In this document: one piece after another, positions 1-7,686 of the stretch | How positions within the stretch are numbered: the first letter of the stretch is position 1 | How the letters are laid out: the number at the start of each line of letters is the position of its first letter | Origin: an uncultured Pelagibacteraceae bacterium | GTDB taxonomy: Bacteria; Pseudomonadota; Alphaproteobacteria; Pelagibacterales; Pelagibacteraceae | Direction: 5' to 3' | NCBI GenBank assembly: GCA_902587435.1 | Contig: CACILF010000002.1 | Location: forward strand, 1-64,000 | Length of the DNA: 64,000 nt | Position numbers and translations under genes: made by a program | The notes under the pieces: model-generated | Databases searched by the model: none | Told to the model about the DNA's origin: nothing | The model's input: the letters and a program-made list of their open reading frames with translations, nothing else

Positions 1-1309
1 TGTTATGTGGAATTTCAAATAAATAGTTGTAACTACCTTTGAACAAAAAAGTTCCAACATAAGCAAGTATAATTCCTATAATTACTGTAGCGGTAAAAAA
101 TAAAATATTTTTATTTCTTTGAAAGAATGTCAGGTTACCAAAATAATCTGTTTGTTTATTTGCCCAAGCCAAAGACATTTTGTCTAAAAGAATTGCAATT
201 AAACTAATACACAATCCAGCTTCCAAAGCTAAACCGATATTGAGTTGGTTTAAGGCTAATAATAAATTAAACCCCAAACCTTTTGCACCTATAAATGCAG
301 AAATAACAGCCATAGAGAAACAAACCATTATGACTTGGTTTACTCCAATTAAGATATCTCTTCTTGCAGTTGGAATTAATACTTTAAACATCAGTTGCCA
401 ATTATTACACCCACTCATTCTACCTGCTTCAATAACTTCTGGTGGTATTGCTCTTAAACCTAATATAGTTAATAATATCATTGGTGGTACAGCAACAACC
501 ATAGTTATAATTACTGCAGCATGATCACCAACTCCAAAAAGTACAAGTGCAGGAACCAATACCGCATATTGTGGCATTGTTTGCATAACTAAAAGTATTG
601 GATATAAAGCTTTCTCAACACGTTTGCTTTTAAATGCCGCTATACCTAAGCCTAAGCCAAAAATAAATGATAGTGGTGCTGCAACTAATATAAATGAAAG
701 AGTTTGCATGGAAGGTTTCCATTGACCAAATATAGAAATGTAAACCATAACTAAACCGGCAAACAAAGCTAGACCTTTACCACTTAGTTTATAAGCAAGT
801 ATTGCTGAACCCGCAGCAACAATAGTCCATGGTAAACCTGGTAGCTCTGCCCAAGGGTTTTTGTCTATCCAATCCCAGCTGGTAAATGCAACAATAGTTT
901 CAAGTCCGCCTAATAAAATCTCTCTAATCAGCTCTATTAGAAACGTCATAAAAGCAGTTAAATTTCTACTTATTTGTAAAACTAAAGGCCGAGTTCTGAA
1001 TTCTTGAGTATCTTCGTTCCAAAATTCAATTGGCATCCATTCATTCATTAAGAAAAATAATGAATCATTTATCCAAATAGGTAACCATCCAAGTAATGGA
1101 GGCAATCTCCAAAAGACGTCAAAAGCATAATATCTTACTTCTTTACCGAGAAAAACAAAGGAGCTTTGGTTTGGATCTTTAACAAATTCTGCTTGGCCTC
1201 GTATAAATTTATATGTTTCAGGAACATCAATCGCAAAGCATAGAGCAAAAAATACAATCAATAAAAATAACCATTGAAATAACTTTGGATATTTTTTTAT
1301 TAATTCCAT
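1..1309 (-). CDS. proW: ProW-type ABC permease for quaternary amines (partial at left edge)
   Basis: Inner-membrane permease of a glycine betaine/proline-type ABC importer. The frame starts at the ATG complementary to 1307-1309 and stays open to base 1, so the C-terminus is outside the window. It shows one N-terminal hydrophobic helix (about residues 8-30), a long soluble stretch, then many hydrophobic segments. The ATPase-contacting permease loop EAGRMSGCNNWQLMFKV begins near residue 294. At least 436 residues are present, and a further hydrophobic segment (about 399-420) follows the permease domain, so the protein is longer than a normal ProW and may carry a second permease domain. It starts 3 bases after the stop of the ATPase gene, consistent with co-translation. 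The substrate cannot be read from the permease. Confidence 0.86.
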   Translation of the reverse strand, partial: MELIKKYPKLFQWLFLLIVFFALCFAIDVPETYKFIRGQAEFVKDPNQSSFVFLGKEVRYYAFDVFWRLPPLLGWLPIWINDSLFFLMNEWMPIEFWNEDTQEFRTRPLVLQISRNLTAFMTFLIELIREILLGGLETIVAFTSWDWIDKNPWAELPGLPWTIVAAGSAILAYKLSGKGLALFAGLVMVYISIFGQWKPSMQTLSFILVAAPLSFIFGLGLGIAAFKSKRVEKALYPILLVMQTMPQYAVLVPALVLFGVGDHAAVIITMVVAVPPMILLTILGLRAIPPEVIEAGRMSGCNNWQLMFKVLIPTARRDILIGVNQVIMVCFSMAVISAFIGAKGLGFNLLLALNQLNIGLALEAGLCISLIAILLDKMSLAWANKQTDYFGNLTFFQRNKNILFFTATVIIGIILAYVGTFLFKGSYNYLFEIPHN

Positions 1310-1312
1310 GAT

Positions 1313-2344
1313 TTAATTATTATTTTTTATTCCTCCAAAAACTGTATTAATTATTTTTGTTGGATTAATAGAGCCTACAATTTTGTTGTTATTATCTATA
1401 ACTGCTACTGATTTTTCTTGTGTTAAAATTTTTTCAGCAACATTTTCAATAATTTCGTCTTTTAAAACCTTCAAATCACCTAAATTATCAGTGGTAGATG
1501 GTTCCATTACATCTTCTATTAATAGAACTTTTTCTCTAGGTACTTCTTCGGTAAATTTCCTCACATATTCAGTTGCTGGATTTAAAACAATATTTGCAGG
1601 TGTATCTAGCTGTTCAATTATTCCATCTTTCATAATAGCAATACGATCAGCAAGTTTTAGAGCCTCATCAAAATCATGAGTAATAAACATAATTGTTTTT
1701 TGTAATTTATCTTGAAGTCTTAAAAACTCATCCTGCATTTCTTTTCTAATTAGTGGATCTAATGCAGAAAAAGGTTCATCTAAAAACCAAATATCTGGCT
1801 CTACTGCTAATGATCTCGCAATACCTACTCTCTGTTGTTGACCTCCGGAAAGTTCTCTTGGAAAATAGTTTTCTCTTCCATCAAGACCAACAAGTTTAAC
1901 CATATCCATTGCTTTACTAATACTATCTTCAGTTTTAATTCCCTTAATTTGGAGCGGGAAAGCAATATTTTCTACAACTGTTTTATGAGGAAGTAGAGCA
2001 AAACTCTGAAAAACCATTCCCATTTTATTTCTTCTAAGCTCTATTAGTTCTTTATTGTTTAATTGAAGTAAATCTTGACCTTCTATAAAAATTTTTCCAC
2101 CTGTTGCATCAGTTAATCTAGAAATACATCTTAGCAAAGTTGATTTTCCTGATCCGGATAAACCCATTACAACTAACATTTCTCCCTTTGAAACTTCAAA
2201 TGAAGCATTGTTAACACCTACTATGCATCCATTTTCTTGAAAAGTTTTTGCGTCTACATTACCATTTGAATCTTGAAGCATTTTTTTGGCATTTTCTCCA
2301 AAAATTTTATAAACAGCTTCACATTTAATTACTGGTTCAGACAT
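1313..2344 (-). CDS. proV: ProV-type ABC transporter ATPase
   Basis: Cytoplasmic ATPase energising betaine-type uptake. Walker A GLSGSGKS is at residues 61-68, the ABC signature LSGGQQ at 165-170, and Walker B IWFLDE at 185-190. The N-terminal KIFGENAKKML segment and the tail after about residue 270 are typical of the ProV/OpuAA subfamily. The tail resembles a shortened CBS region, which in relatives senses ionic strength. Length 343 residues is normal for a single-tail form. It lies in line with the permease (3 bases) and downstream of three small genes that separate it from the binding protein. A paralogue with the same layout is at 59920-60972. Confidence 0.92.
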   Translation of the reverse strand: MSEPVIKCEAVYKIFGENAKKMLQDSNGNVDAKTFQENGCIVGVNNASFEVSKGEMLVVMGLSGSGKSTLLRCISRLTDATGGKIFIEGQDLLQLNNKELIELRRNKMGMVFQSFALLPHKTVVENIAFPLQIKGIKTEDSISKAMDMVKLVGLDGRENYFPRELSGGQQQRVGIARSLAVEPDIWFLDEPFSALDPLIRKEMQDEFLRLQDKLQKTIMFITHDFDEALKLADRIAIMKDGIIEQLDTPANIVLNPATEYVRKFTEEVPREKVLLIEDVMEPSTTDNLGDLKVLKDEIIENVAEKILTQEKSVAVIDNNNKIVGSINPTKIINTVFGGIKNNN

Positions 2345-2409
2345 AAATTTTAATAAAGTTATACGAAATTAAGATAAAATAAAATCTATATAATTTGTTC
2401 ATTTTCTCC

Positions 2410-2961
2410 TTAAAAATTTTTAATAAAATAAACCCTTGTATCAATACCGGTGCTTAAAAAACTTAAAACCTCTCCACTTACATTTGCTTTTCTATTTACC
2501 CCTACATTTGCACCACTAACAGTGTAACCAGCAAAGCATTTATTTTTCTCTTTATCCCATTTAACATACGTTTCATCAATTTTATTACCATTGATGGTAT
2601 ATAGTTCGTAAGCTTCATAATTTAAAAAATGAGCAGCCATGATAGCACGTTGAGGAAGAAGTTTTGTTGCATTACAAACTGCTTCATATAGTTCATCAGT
2701 CAATCTAAAATTATCTGTTCCATCAAATGTTACTAGGATACCTGATGGAAGTTGGGATATAAGTGCATTAAGTTTTTTTTCTTCTGCGATTCTTTCTTCT
2801 TCTAATTTCATTTTTTTAATTAATTCATCTCCTCCTCCCCAATAAATATTTAAAATACCAAAAGATAAAATTATAATAAGTGTTAAGATAAGCAGACCAC
2901 CAAATTGCTTTGTTGTTTCGGGCAACTCTTTTAATCTGTTTATATAATTATTTTTTATCAT
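2410..2961 (-). CDS. Unknown membrane-anchored protein
   Basis: Not recognised. The 183-residue product has one hydrophobic helix at about residues 22-42 (LLILTLIIILSFGILNIYW), then a charged, probably coiled stretch (about 48-68, EEERIAEEKK), and a C-terminal domain of about 110 residues with no motif I know. The predicted topology is one membrane anchor with the C-terminal domain outside the cytoplasm. It lies 8 bases after the MORN-repeat gene and 65 bases before proV, on the same strand, so it may be co-transcribed with the importer. Codon use looks like the neighbours. Function unknown. Confidence 0.7.
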   Translation of the reverse strand: MIKNNYINRLKELPETTKQFGGLLILTLIIILSFGILNIYWGGGDELIKKMKLEEERIAEEKKLNALISQLPSGILVTFDGTDNFRLTDELYEAVCNATKLLPQRAIMAAHFLNYEAYELYTINGNKIDETYVKWDKEKNKCFAGYTVSGANVGVNRKANVSGEVLSFLSTGIDTRVYFIKNF

Positions 2962-2969
2962 TATTTTAA

Positions 2970-3347
2970 TTATTCTTGTAATTTTCCATTAATCCAGGTG
3001 CCTGTTTTTTCCTTACCATCAGACCAAGTAAAAGTTCCTTTCCCGTTCATAAAACCATTGGCCCATTCTCCAACATACGTTGCGCCATTTGGAAAAGTTA
3101 AAGTACCTTGCCCGCTCCACTCGCTATTCTTAAATTCGCCTTTATAAATATATCCATTAGGCCAAGTTTCTGTTCCTTGACCATGTTTTTTTGTGTTTAC
3201 CCACTCACCTTCATAAGTTGTTTTATCTGTATACACCCACTTTCCATAACCATTTTCACAATTTCCCTCCTTACATCCAGTGCTACGAGATAGAACTTCA
3301 GATGTAATTAAAAAACTAAAAATTATGCTAATAATAATTTTTTTCAT
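2970..3347 (-). CDS. Exported MORN-repeat protein
   Basis: Small 125-residue protein with an N-terminal signal peptide (hydrophobic residues 3-18, probably cleaved near 20) and three clear MORN repeats at about 45-65, 68-88 and 91-111, each with the pattern YxGEW/F..NGxGT. A partial repeat precedes them at about 32-37 (NGYGKW) and another follows. MORN repeats form an elongated beta-sheet and often mediate protein or membrane-surface contacts. A short secreted version gives no clue to an enzyme activity. It sits in a run of three small genes between proX and proV of one importer, which is an unusual place. Function unknown, fold assignment firm. Confidence 0.85.
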   Translation of the reverse strand: MKKIIISIIFSFLITSEVLSRSTGCKEGNCENGYGKWVYTDKTTYEGEWVNTKKHGQGTETWPNGYIYKGEFKNSEWSGQGTLTFPNGATYVGEWANGFMNGKGTFTWSDGKEKTGTWINGKLQE

Positions 3348-3381
3348 AACAATACTTTACACAAAATTAATTAAAAAAAAA

Positions 3382-3843
3382 TCAGACATTTGTGTTTATT
3401 TTTCTGCATGAATAAAAAGAAATATCTTTTTCTGCGTTTTCACTTTTTACATTTCTTGTAATTTCATGAACTAATTCGCCTGATTTTCTATTTATAATAC
3501 CGGACTCTGAGTAATTTTTTTTTTGGTCAATTGCTTTAAATAAAACAACATCTTTATTTACTATTTTAACATTTAATTTTTCTGTATCTGAAAGAAATAA
3601 AGACAATCCACTAATCAAAAGTGTTTCTGGTTTTTTTGCCTCAATATCGAATTTATCTAAATCCTTATCATCTAAATCTTTGGCTAGAAAAGTTTGATAA
3701 TTGTATTCAGAATTCTTAAGTATTTTTTTTTCTAAATCACATACAAAACTAAGATTAATATCCTCTTGGATATCCACATCTTTTGCAAAGGCTGAATTTA
3801 AAAATAGCAAGCTAAGCGATATATAAAAAAAATATTTTATCAT
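3382..3843 (-). CDS. Unknown secreted protein
   Basis: Not recognised. The 153-residue product begins with a typical signal peptide (hydrophobic core about residues 4-17, likely cleavage after SAFA at 20). The mature part is acidic and Lys-rich and holds two cysteines far apart (near 35 and 146) that could form a disulphide in the periplasm. It lies 101 bases after proX, beyond the hairpin at 3899-3917, so its transcription would need read-through or its own promoter. It is the first of three small envelope-protein genes before proV. Function unknown. Confidence 0.68.
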   Translation of the reverse strand: MIKYFFYISLSLLFLNSAFAKDVDIQEDINLSFVCDLEKKILKNSEYNYQTFLAKDLDDKDLDKFDIEAKKPETLLISGLSLFLSDTEKLNVKIVNKDVVLFKAIDQKKNYSESGIINRKSGELVHEITRNVKSENAEKDISFYSCRKINTNV

Positions 3844-3898
3844 TAGATTAAATTAAACTTTAAGTAACCATTTTTCTAAAGTTAAAATAAAAAAATCC

Positions 3899-3917
3899 CC
3901 CCCAACATTGTTGGGGG
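3899..3917 (-). terminator. Hairpin after proX
   Basis: Perfect 8-bp stem (CCCCCAAC paired with GTTGGGGG) around a 3-base loop. On the minus strand the stem is followed by a U-rich run (complement of the A-rich bases 3884-3895). It lies 28 bases after the proX stop and fits an intrinsic terminator or partial attenuator that separates high binding-protein expression from the downstream genes. Confidence 0.85.
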
Positions 3918-3944
3918 AGACTTTATAATTATTAACTTTAACCT

Positions 3945-4892
3945 TTATTTAGTAAAAGCTTGCCAAACACTCTTATTGTCAGCTAACCATTTTTTAGCTG
4001 CATCTTCGTGAGTCATTTTGTCAACGTCAACTAAAGCTGCCATTGCACCAATTTGACTTGTAGAGAATGACATTTTTTTGAACATCGCAGCTGCTTTTGG
4101 ATGAGTTTTTGGAAAATCAGCGTTAACTGCTTTTTTCAAATAACCATCTGGCGAACCACATTTACCGTCTCCACCATCTTCTGGTCTACAACCAGCTGTG
4201 TATGGAGGGAAGTCTATAAATGTAAAACCAGCACCATCTGTAAAGTTTGGTGTCCAGTTAAAGATGATAGTTCCTCTTCCTTCTTTTTTAGCTGCTGCTA
4301 ATTCTGCCCAAAGTGCATCTGCACTTCCAGCAAATTTAACCCACCAAAGGTCACCTAAGCCTAATGCATCAACTCTTTGTGGAATTAAATCACCATGCCA
4401 AGTTTGTGGACCTTCTAACATTCTACCTTTTCCATCTGGTGAATCAGGTGTTGTGAAGTTTTTTGCACAGTCAGGATTTTTTAAAGCAGTCCAGTCTGGT
4501 AGACCTGGGCATAAACCTTTTTCAGCAACCCAATTTGGATATCCCATATCCTCAAGAGTTCTTGCTTCATGATCACCCCAGTCAAGCAAACCACCTTTGT
4601 CTAAAGCTGTAGTAAATGATTTACCAAAAGCAGATTCCCAAACTTCGTGTGATAGAGTTACATCACCAATTCGAATTGATTCATAAACTGCTTGTGAGTC
4701 AGCGTTTACATATTTCACGTTATTTCCCATACTTTCCATAATTCCACCAATTACGTAAGCCATTACAATTTGACTTGACCAATTGTGTGTTGGGATAACG
4801 ATAGGTTTCTTACTATCTGCAGAATTTGCTATGCCAGTAAATGAAACTACTGAAATAACTATAGCAGATAAAAGAGATATTATTTTTCTCAT
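3945..4892 (-). CDS. proX: ProX/OpuAC-type periplasmic binding protein
   Basis: Periplasmic substrate-binding protein of a betaine-type importer. Residues 1-24 form a signal peptide (cleavage near SADS). The mature protein has the OpuAC layout: the early motif PIVIPTHNWSSQIVMAYVIG, the segment GDVTLSHEVWES, and many Trp residues, which in this family build the aromatic cage for quaternary ammonium groups. Length 315 residues is usual. The start is supported by a purine-rich site (GGAAAGGGG) just upstream. A hairpin follows the gene. It is divergent from the DUF1989-GcvT gene across about 100 bases. Whether the ligand is glycine betaine, choline, proline betaine or DMSP cannot be decided from the sequence. 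Confidence 0.9.
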   Translation of the reverse strand: MRKIISLLSAIVISVVSFTGIANSADSKKPIVIPTHNWSSQIVMAYVIGGIMESMGNNVKYVNADSQAVYESIRIGDVTLSHEVWESAFGKSFTTALDKGGLLDWGDHEARTLEDMGYPNWVAEKGLCPGLPDWTALKNPDCAKNFTTPDSPDGKGRMLEGPQTWHGDLIPQRVDALGLGDLWWVKFAGSADALWAELAAAKKEGRGTIIFNWTPNFTDGAGFTFIDFPPYTAGCRPEDGGDGKCGSPDGYLKKAVNADFPKTHPKAAAMFKKMSFSTSQIGAMAALVDVDKMTHEDAAKKWLADNKSVWQAFTK

Positions 4893-4992
4893 TTTTTCCC
4901 CTTTCCTTAATATTAAGTATGCACAGTATCTGCTTAATTAAATGTATAGTCAATAACTGTTAGATATATTATGTTCGTTGTAGGGTTTAAAA

Positions 4993-7332
4993 ATGTTAAA
5001 TAATAGTGCAAATATAAAAGAGCCAGGACTAAATGTATTACCACCTGGGGTTGAGAGATATATTGTAAATGGAGGTGGTCTTACAGGAATTCAAATTCTT
5101 CCAGATGACGAGATAGAAATTATAAATAATGAGGGAAATCAAATTTGTGAAATTTCTGTTTTTAACAAAGAAGGAAAATCAGAAACATCAATTCTTAACT
5201 TAAAAGAAAATAAAGATGCGTCAGAAATTAAAGCAATTCTTTCAAAAAAAGATGAAAGTTCTCTAATAGCACTTCGGCAGCTTAAAAAAAGAAATTTAGA
5301 TATTTCAAAATCCAAATCTTCAATTGTTTTTGATAAAGACACAGGTTGGGGTGAAAAAATAAAAATAAAATCAAAAGATAAATGTTATTGTATTTTTGCG
5401 GCTCCTGGTGATGAAATGTTAGTTCATGAACAGAATCCTCCAACTGATTTAACTATTTTTGTTAAAAGATCTAAAATTACAAAAGATAAAGAACATCATG
5501 TAATACCTGATCCTATGTTTGATCCACTTAGTGAGACAAATATTGATCGAGCAACAGCAATTTCTTTTCAAGTCAAAGAGGGTGATTATATTCAAGTTAT
5601 TTCACCAACAGGAAGACAGTGTTCTGATTTTGTAGCTTTTGATACTACAAAACTAGATAAAAGAATTGAAAAAGGTTTAGATTGGCAAACAACAAGAACC
5701 TTTATGGGTAGCACTTTTCCAGGACCAGGTTTATTTTCTAAATTTTATGATACTGATCATGAGCCTTTGGTTGAAGTAATCAGAGATACTGTTGGAAAAC
5801 ATGATACTTTTAACTTAGCCTGTACATCAAAATATTATGAAGATGCAGGATATTTTGGACACCCAAATTGCTCTGATAATTTAAATGCCTCTATGGAAAA
5901 GTTTGGAGTTAAAAAAAAAAGAGGCTGGCATGCAATAAATCTTTTTTTTAATACTTCAGCAGGGGGTTTAAATTCAGTTTTATCAGATGAATCATTTGCT
6001 AGACCTGGTGATTATGTAACATTTAGAGCCTTAAAAGATTTAACTTGTGGAACTACAGCTTGTCCAAGTGACATTGATGCTTGTAATTCATGGAATCCAA
6101 CAGATATTTTTGTTAGAACTTATGATAAAAAAAAAGAATTTACAAAATCTTTTGGATTTAGAATGAAAACAGACTCAGAAACAAAGTTAACTCGTAATAC
6201 TGGTTTCTATGAAAGAACTTCAAAACTAACTAGAAATTTTATTGATGCTAGAGGTTTTTGGCTGCCAAACGATTATACAAAACATGGAATAATTAACGAA
6301 TATACTGCTTGTAGAGAAAAATCTGTTGTAATCGATTTATCTTCTCTAAGAAAATTTGAAATCTTGGGACCAGATGCAGAGGAGTTAATGAATTATACAT
6401 TAACAAGAAATGTAAAAAAACTTTCAGTAGGTCAGGTAGTCTATTCTTCAATGTGCTATGAAAATGGTTTCATGTTTGATGATGGAACGTTGCTAAAATT
6501 GAGTGATCATGGTTTTAGATGGGTGTGTGGAGATGAATATGCTGGAGAGTGGTTAAAGGAGCAAGCAAAGAAAAGAAATTACAAAGTGTTAATAAAAAAT
6601 TCAACTGATCAAATTAATAATATTTCTCTACAAGGACCAAATAGCAGAAAAATTCTTGAAAAATTTATTTTTACACCGCCTACTCAACCTGCAATTTCTG
6701 AATTACAATGGTTTAGGTTTACTATTTGTAGAGTTGAAGATTTAAATGGTATTCCGTTAATTGTTTCAAGAACAGGTTACACAGGAGAACTGGGATATGA
6801 AATCTGGTGTCATCCATCAGATGCTCCTAAGGTTTGGGACAAAGTAATGGAAGCTGGAAAAGATGAAGGAATTATACCTGCTGGATTTGGTGCTTTAGAT
6901 TTATTAAGAATTGAAGCGGGATTAATATTATTTGGAAATGAATTTGATGGTCAAGTCGATCCATTTGAAGCAGGTGTAGGTTTTACAGTTCCTTTAAAAT
7001 CTAAAACAGATGATTTTATTGGTAAAGAAAGTTTAATTAAAAGAAAAGAAAATCCTCAAAAAAAACTTGTAGGTCTTGAACTTACTGGAAAAGAAAAAGC
7101 AAATCATGGAGATTGTGTTCATATTGGTAGATCTCAAGTTGGTGTGATAACTAGTGGATGTATCTCTCCAACTTTAAATAAAAATATTGCGCTATGTAGA
7201 ATAGATATTGGTCATTCGGAATTAGAAACTGAAGTTGAAGTTGGGAAAATAGATGGACATCAAAAAAGAATTCCTGCAAAAATAGTTCCTTTTCCTCATT
7301 ACGATCCAAATAAATCTAGAGTAAGGTCTTAA
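4993..7332 (+). CDS. DUF1989-aminomethyltransferase (GcvT-fold) fusion
   Basis: A 779-residue fusion. The N-terminal part (about 1-150, with GGGLTGIQILPDDEIEI) and the next part (about 165-400, with FQVKEGDYIQVISPTGRQCS and several Cys) belong to the DUF1989/urea-carboxylase-associated family. The C-terminal part (about 415-779) is a GcvT/DmdA-type folate-dependent demethylase domain, with SLQGPNSRKILE and SRTGYTGELGYEIW. GcvT-fold proteins move a methyl or methylene group from an amine or sulfonium compound to tetrahydrofolate. The fused domain is often linked to urea or amine metabolism. It is divergent from proX and lies 6 bases before a winged-helix gene. It is clearly not housekeeping gcvT, which is about 370 residues and linked to gcvH/gcvP. 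The substrate is unknown; an N-methylated compound is an inference. Confidence 0.85.
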   Translation: MLNNSANIKEPGLNVLPPGVERYIVNGGGLTGIQILPDDEIEIINNEGNQICEISVFNKEGKSETSILNLKENKDASEIKAILSKKDESSLIALRQLKKRNLDISKSKSSIVFDKDTGWGEKIKIKSKDKCYCIFAAPGDEMLVHEQNPPTDLTIFVKRSKITKDKEHHVIPDPMFDPLSETNIDRATAISFQVKEGDYIQVISPTGRQCSDFVAFDTTKLDKRIEKGLDWQTTRTFMGSTFPGPGLFSKFYDTDHEPLVEVIRDTVGKHDTFNLACTSKYYEDAGYFGHPNCSDNLNASMEKFGVKKKRGWHAINLFFNTSAGGLNSVLSDESFARPGDYVTFRALKDLTCGTTACPSDIDACNSWNPTDIFVRTYDKKKEFTKSFGFRMKTDSETKLTRNTGFYERTSKLTRNFIDARGFWLPNDYTKHGIINEYTACREKSVVIDLSSLRKFEILGPDAEELMNYTLTRNVKKLSVGQVVYSSMCYENGFMFDDGTLLKLSDHGFRWVCGDEYAGEWLKEQAKKRNYKVLIKNSTDQINNISLQGPNSRKILEKFIFTPPTQPAISELQWFRFTICRVEDLNGIPLIVSRTGYTGELGYEIWCHPSDAPKVWDKVMEAGKDEGIIPAGFGALDLLRIEAGLILFGNEFDGQVDPFEAGVGFTVPLKSKTDDFIGKESLIKRKENPQKKLVGLELTGKEKANHGDCVHIGRSQVGVITSGCISPTLNKNIALCRIDIGHSELETEVEVGKIDGHQKRIPAKIVPFPHYDPNKSRVRS

Positions 7333-7338
7333 ATAATT

Positions 7339-7686
7339 ATGAAAAGTACAAAAAATTTATTAGAATTTTGGGAAGATCAGATGAAACAATCGCATCGTTC
7401 AAGTAATTATTTTTTTAGAAAATCTCCTTCACACTATCATATGATGCTTTTAATTATGGCATACCATAAACAAAGTTTGCCAATTACTGTTGAAGAGTTA
7501 AAAACAAAACTATTTAAAACTTCTAGACCAAAATCAGCGTTAATAATTAACGAGGCGTGTGAAAAAGGTTTTTTTTATTTAGAAAAAGCAACAGACGATC
7601 AAAGAAAAAAAAATATAAAACCAACTGAGAGTTTTGTAGAAGAATTTGAAAATTATCTTAAAAGATTAAGAGAAATATCCCTTTAA
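7339..7686 (+). CDS. Small MarR-like winged-helix protein
   Basis: 115 residues, cytoplasmic. The pattern SLPITVEELKTKLFKTSRPKS followed by ALIINEACEKGFFYLEKA and DQRKKNIKPT matches the helix-turn-helix, recognition helix and wing of MarR-type regulators (the wing often reads DxRxKxxxPT). The N-terminal dimer helices are short, so this is a compact relative. It lies 6 bases after the DUF1989-GcvT fusion and probably shares its transcript. Its 3' end overlaps the stop of ppc by four bases in convergent orientation. It is the only candidate transcription factor seen in the whole window. The target is unknown; local control of the fusion gene or of the importer is a guess. Confidence 0.65.
   Translation: MKSTKNLLEFWEDQMKQSHRSSNYFFRKSPSHYHMMLLIMAYHKQSLPITVEELKTKLFKTSRPKSALIINEACEKGFFYLEKATDDQRKKNIKPTESFVEEFENYLKRLREISL

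Noticed and set aside
180..524. Plus-strand reading frame
   Set aside because: It lies wholly opposite the ProW permease frame, and its translation has no family features. The minus-strand frame shows clear permease motifs.
4893..4992. Glycine riboswitch upstream of the GcvT-fold gene
   Set aside because: The conserved purine-rich core and paired aptamer stems of that riboswitch were not seen; the spacer is also too short for a tandem aptamer.
4993..7332. Housekeeping gcvT or dmdA
   Set aside because: The protein is twice as long, carries DUF1989 domains, and has no gcvH/gcvP or acyl-CoA ligase neighbours.
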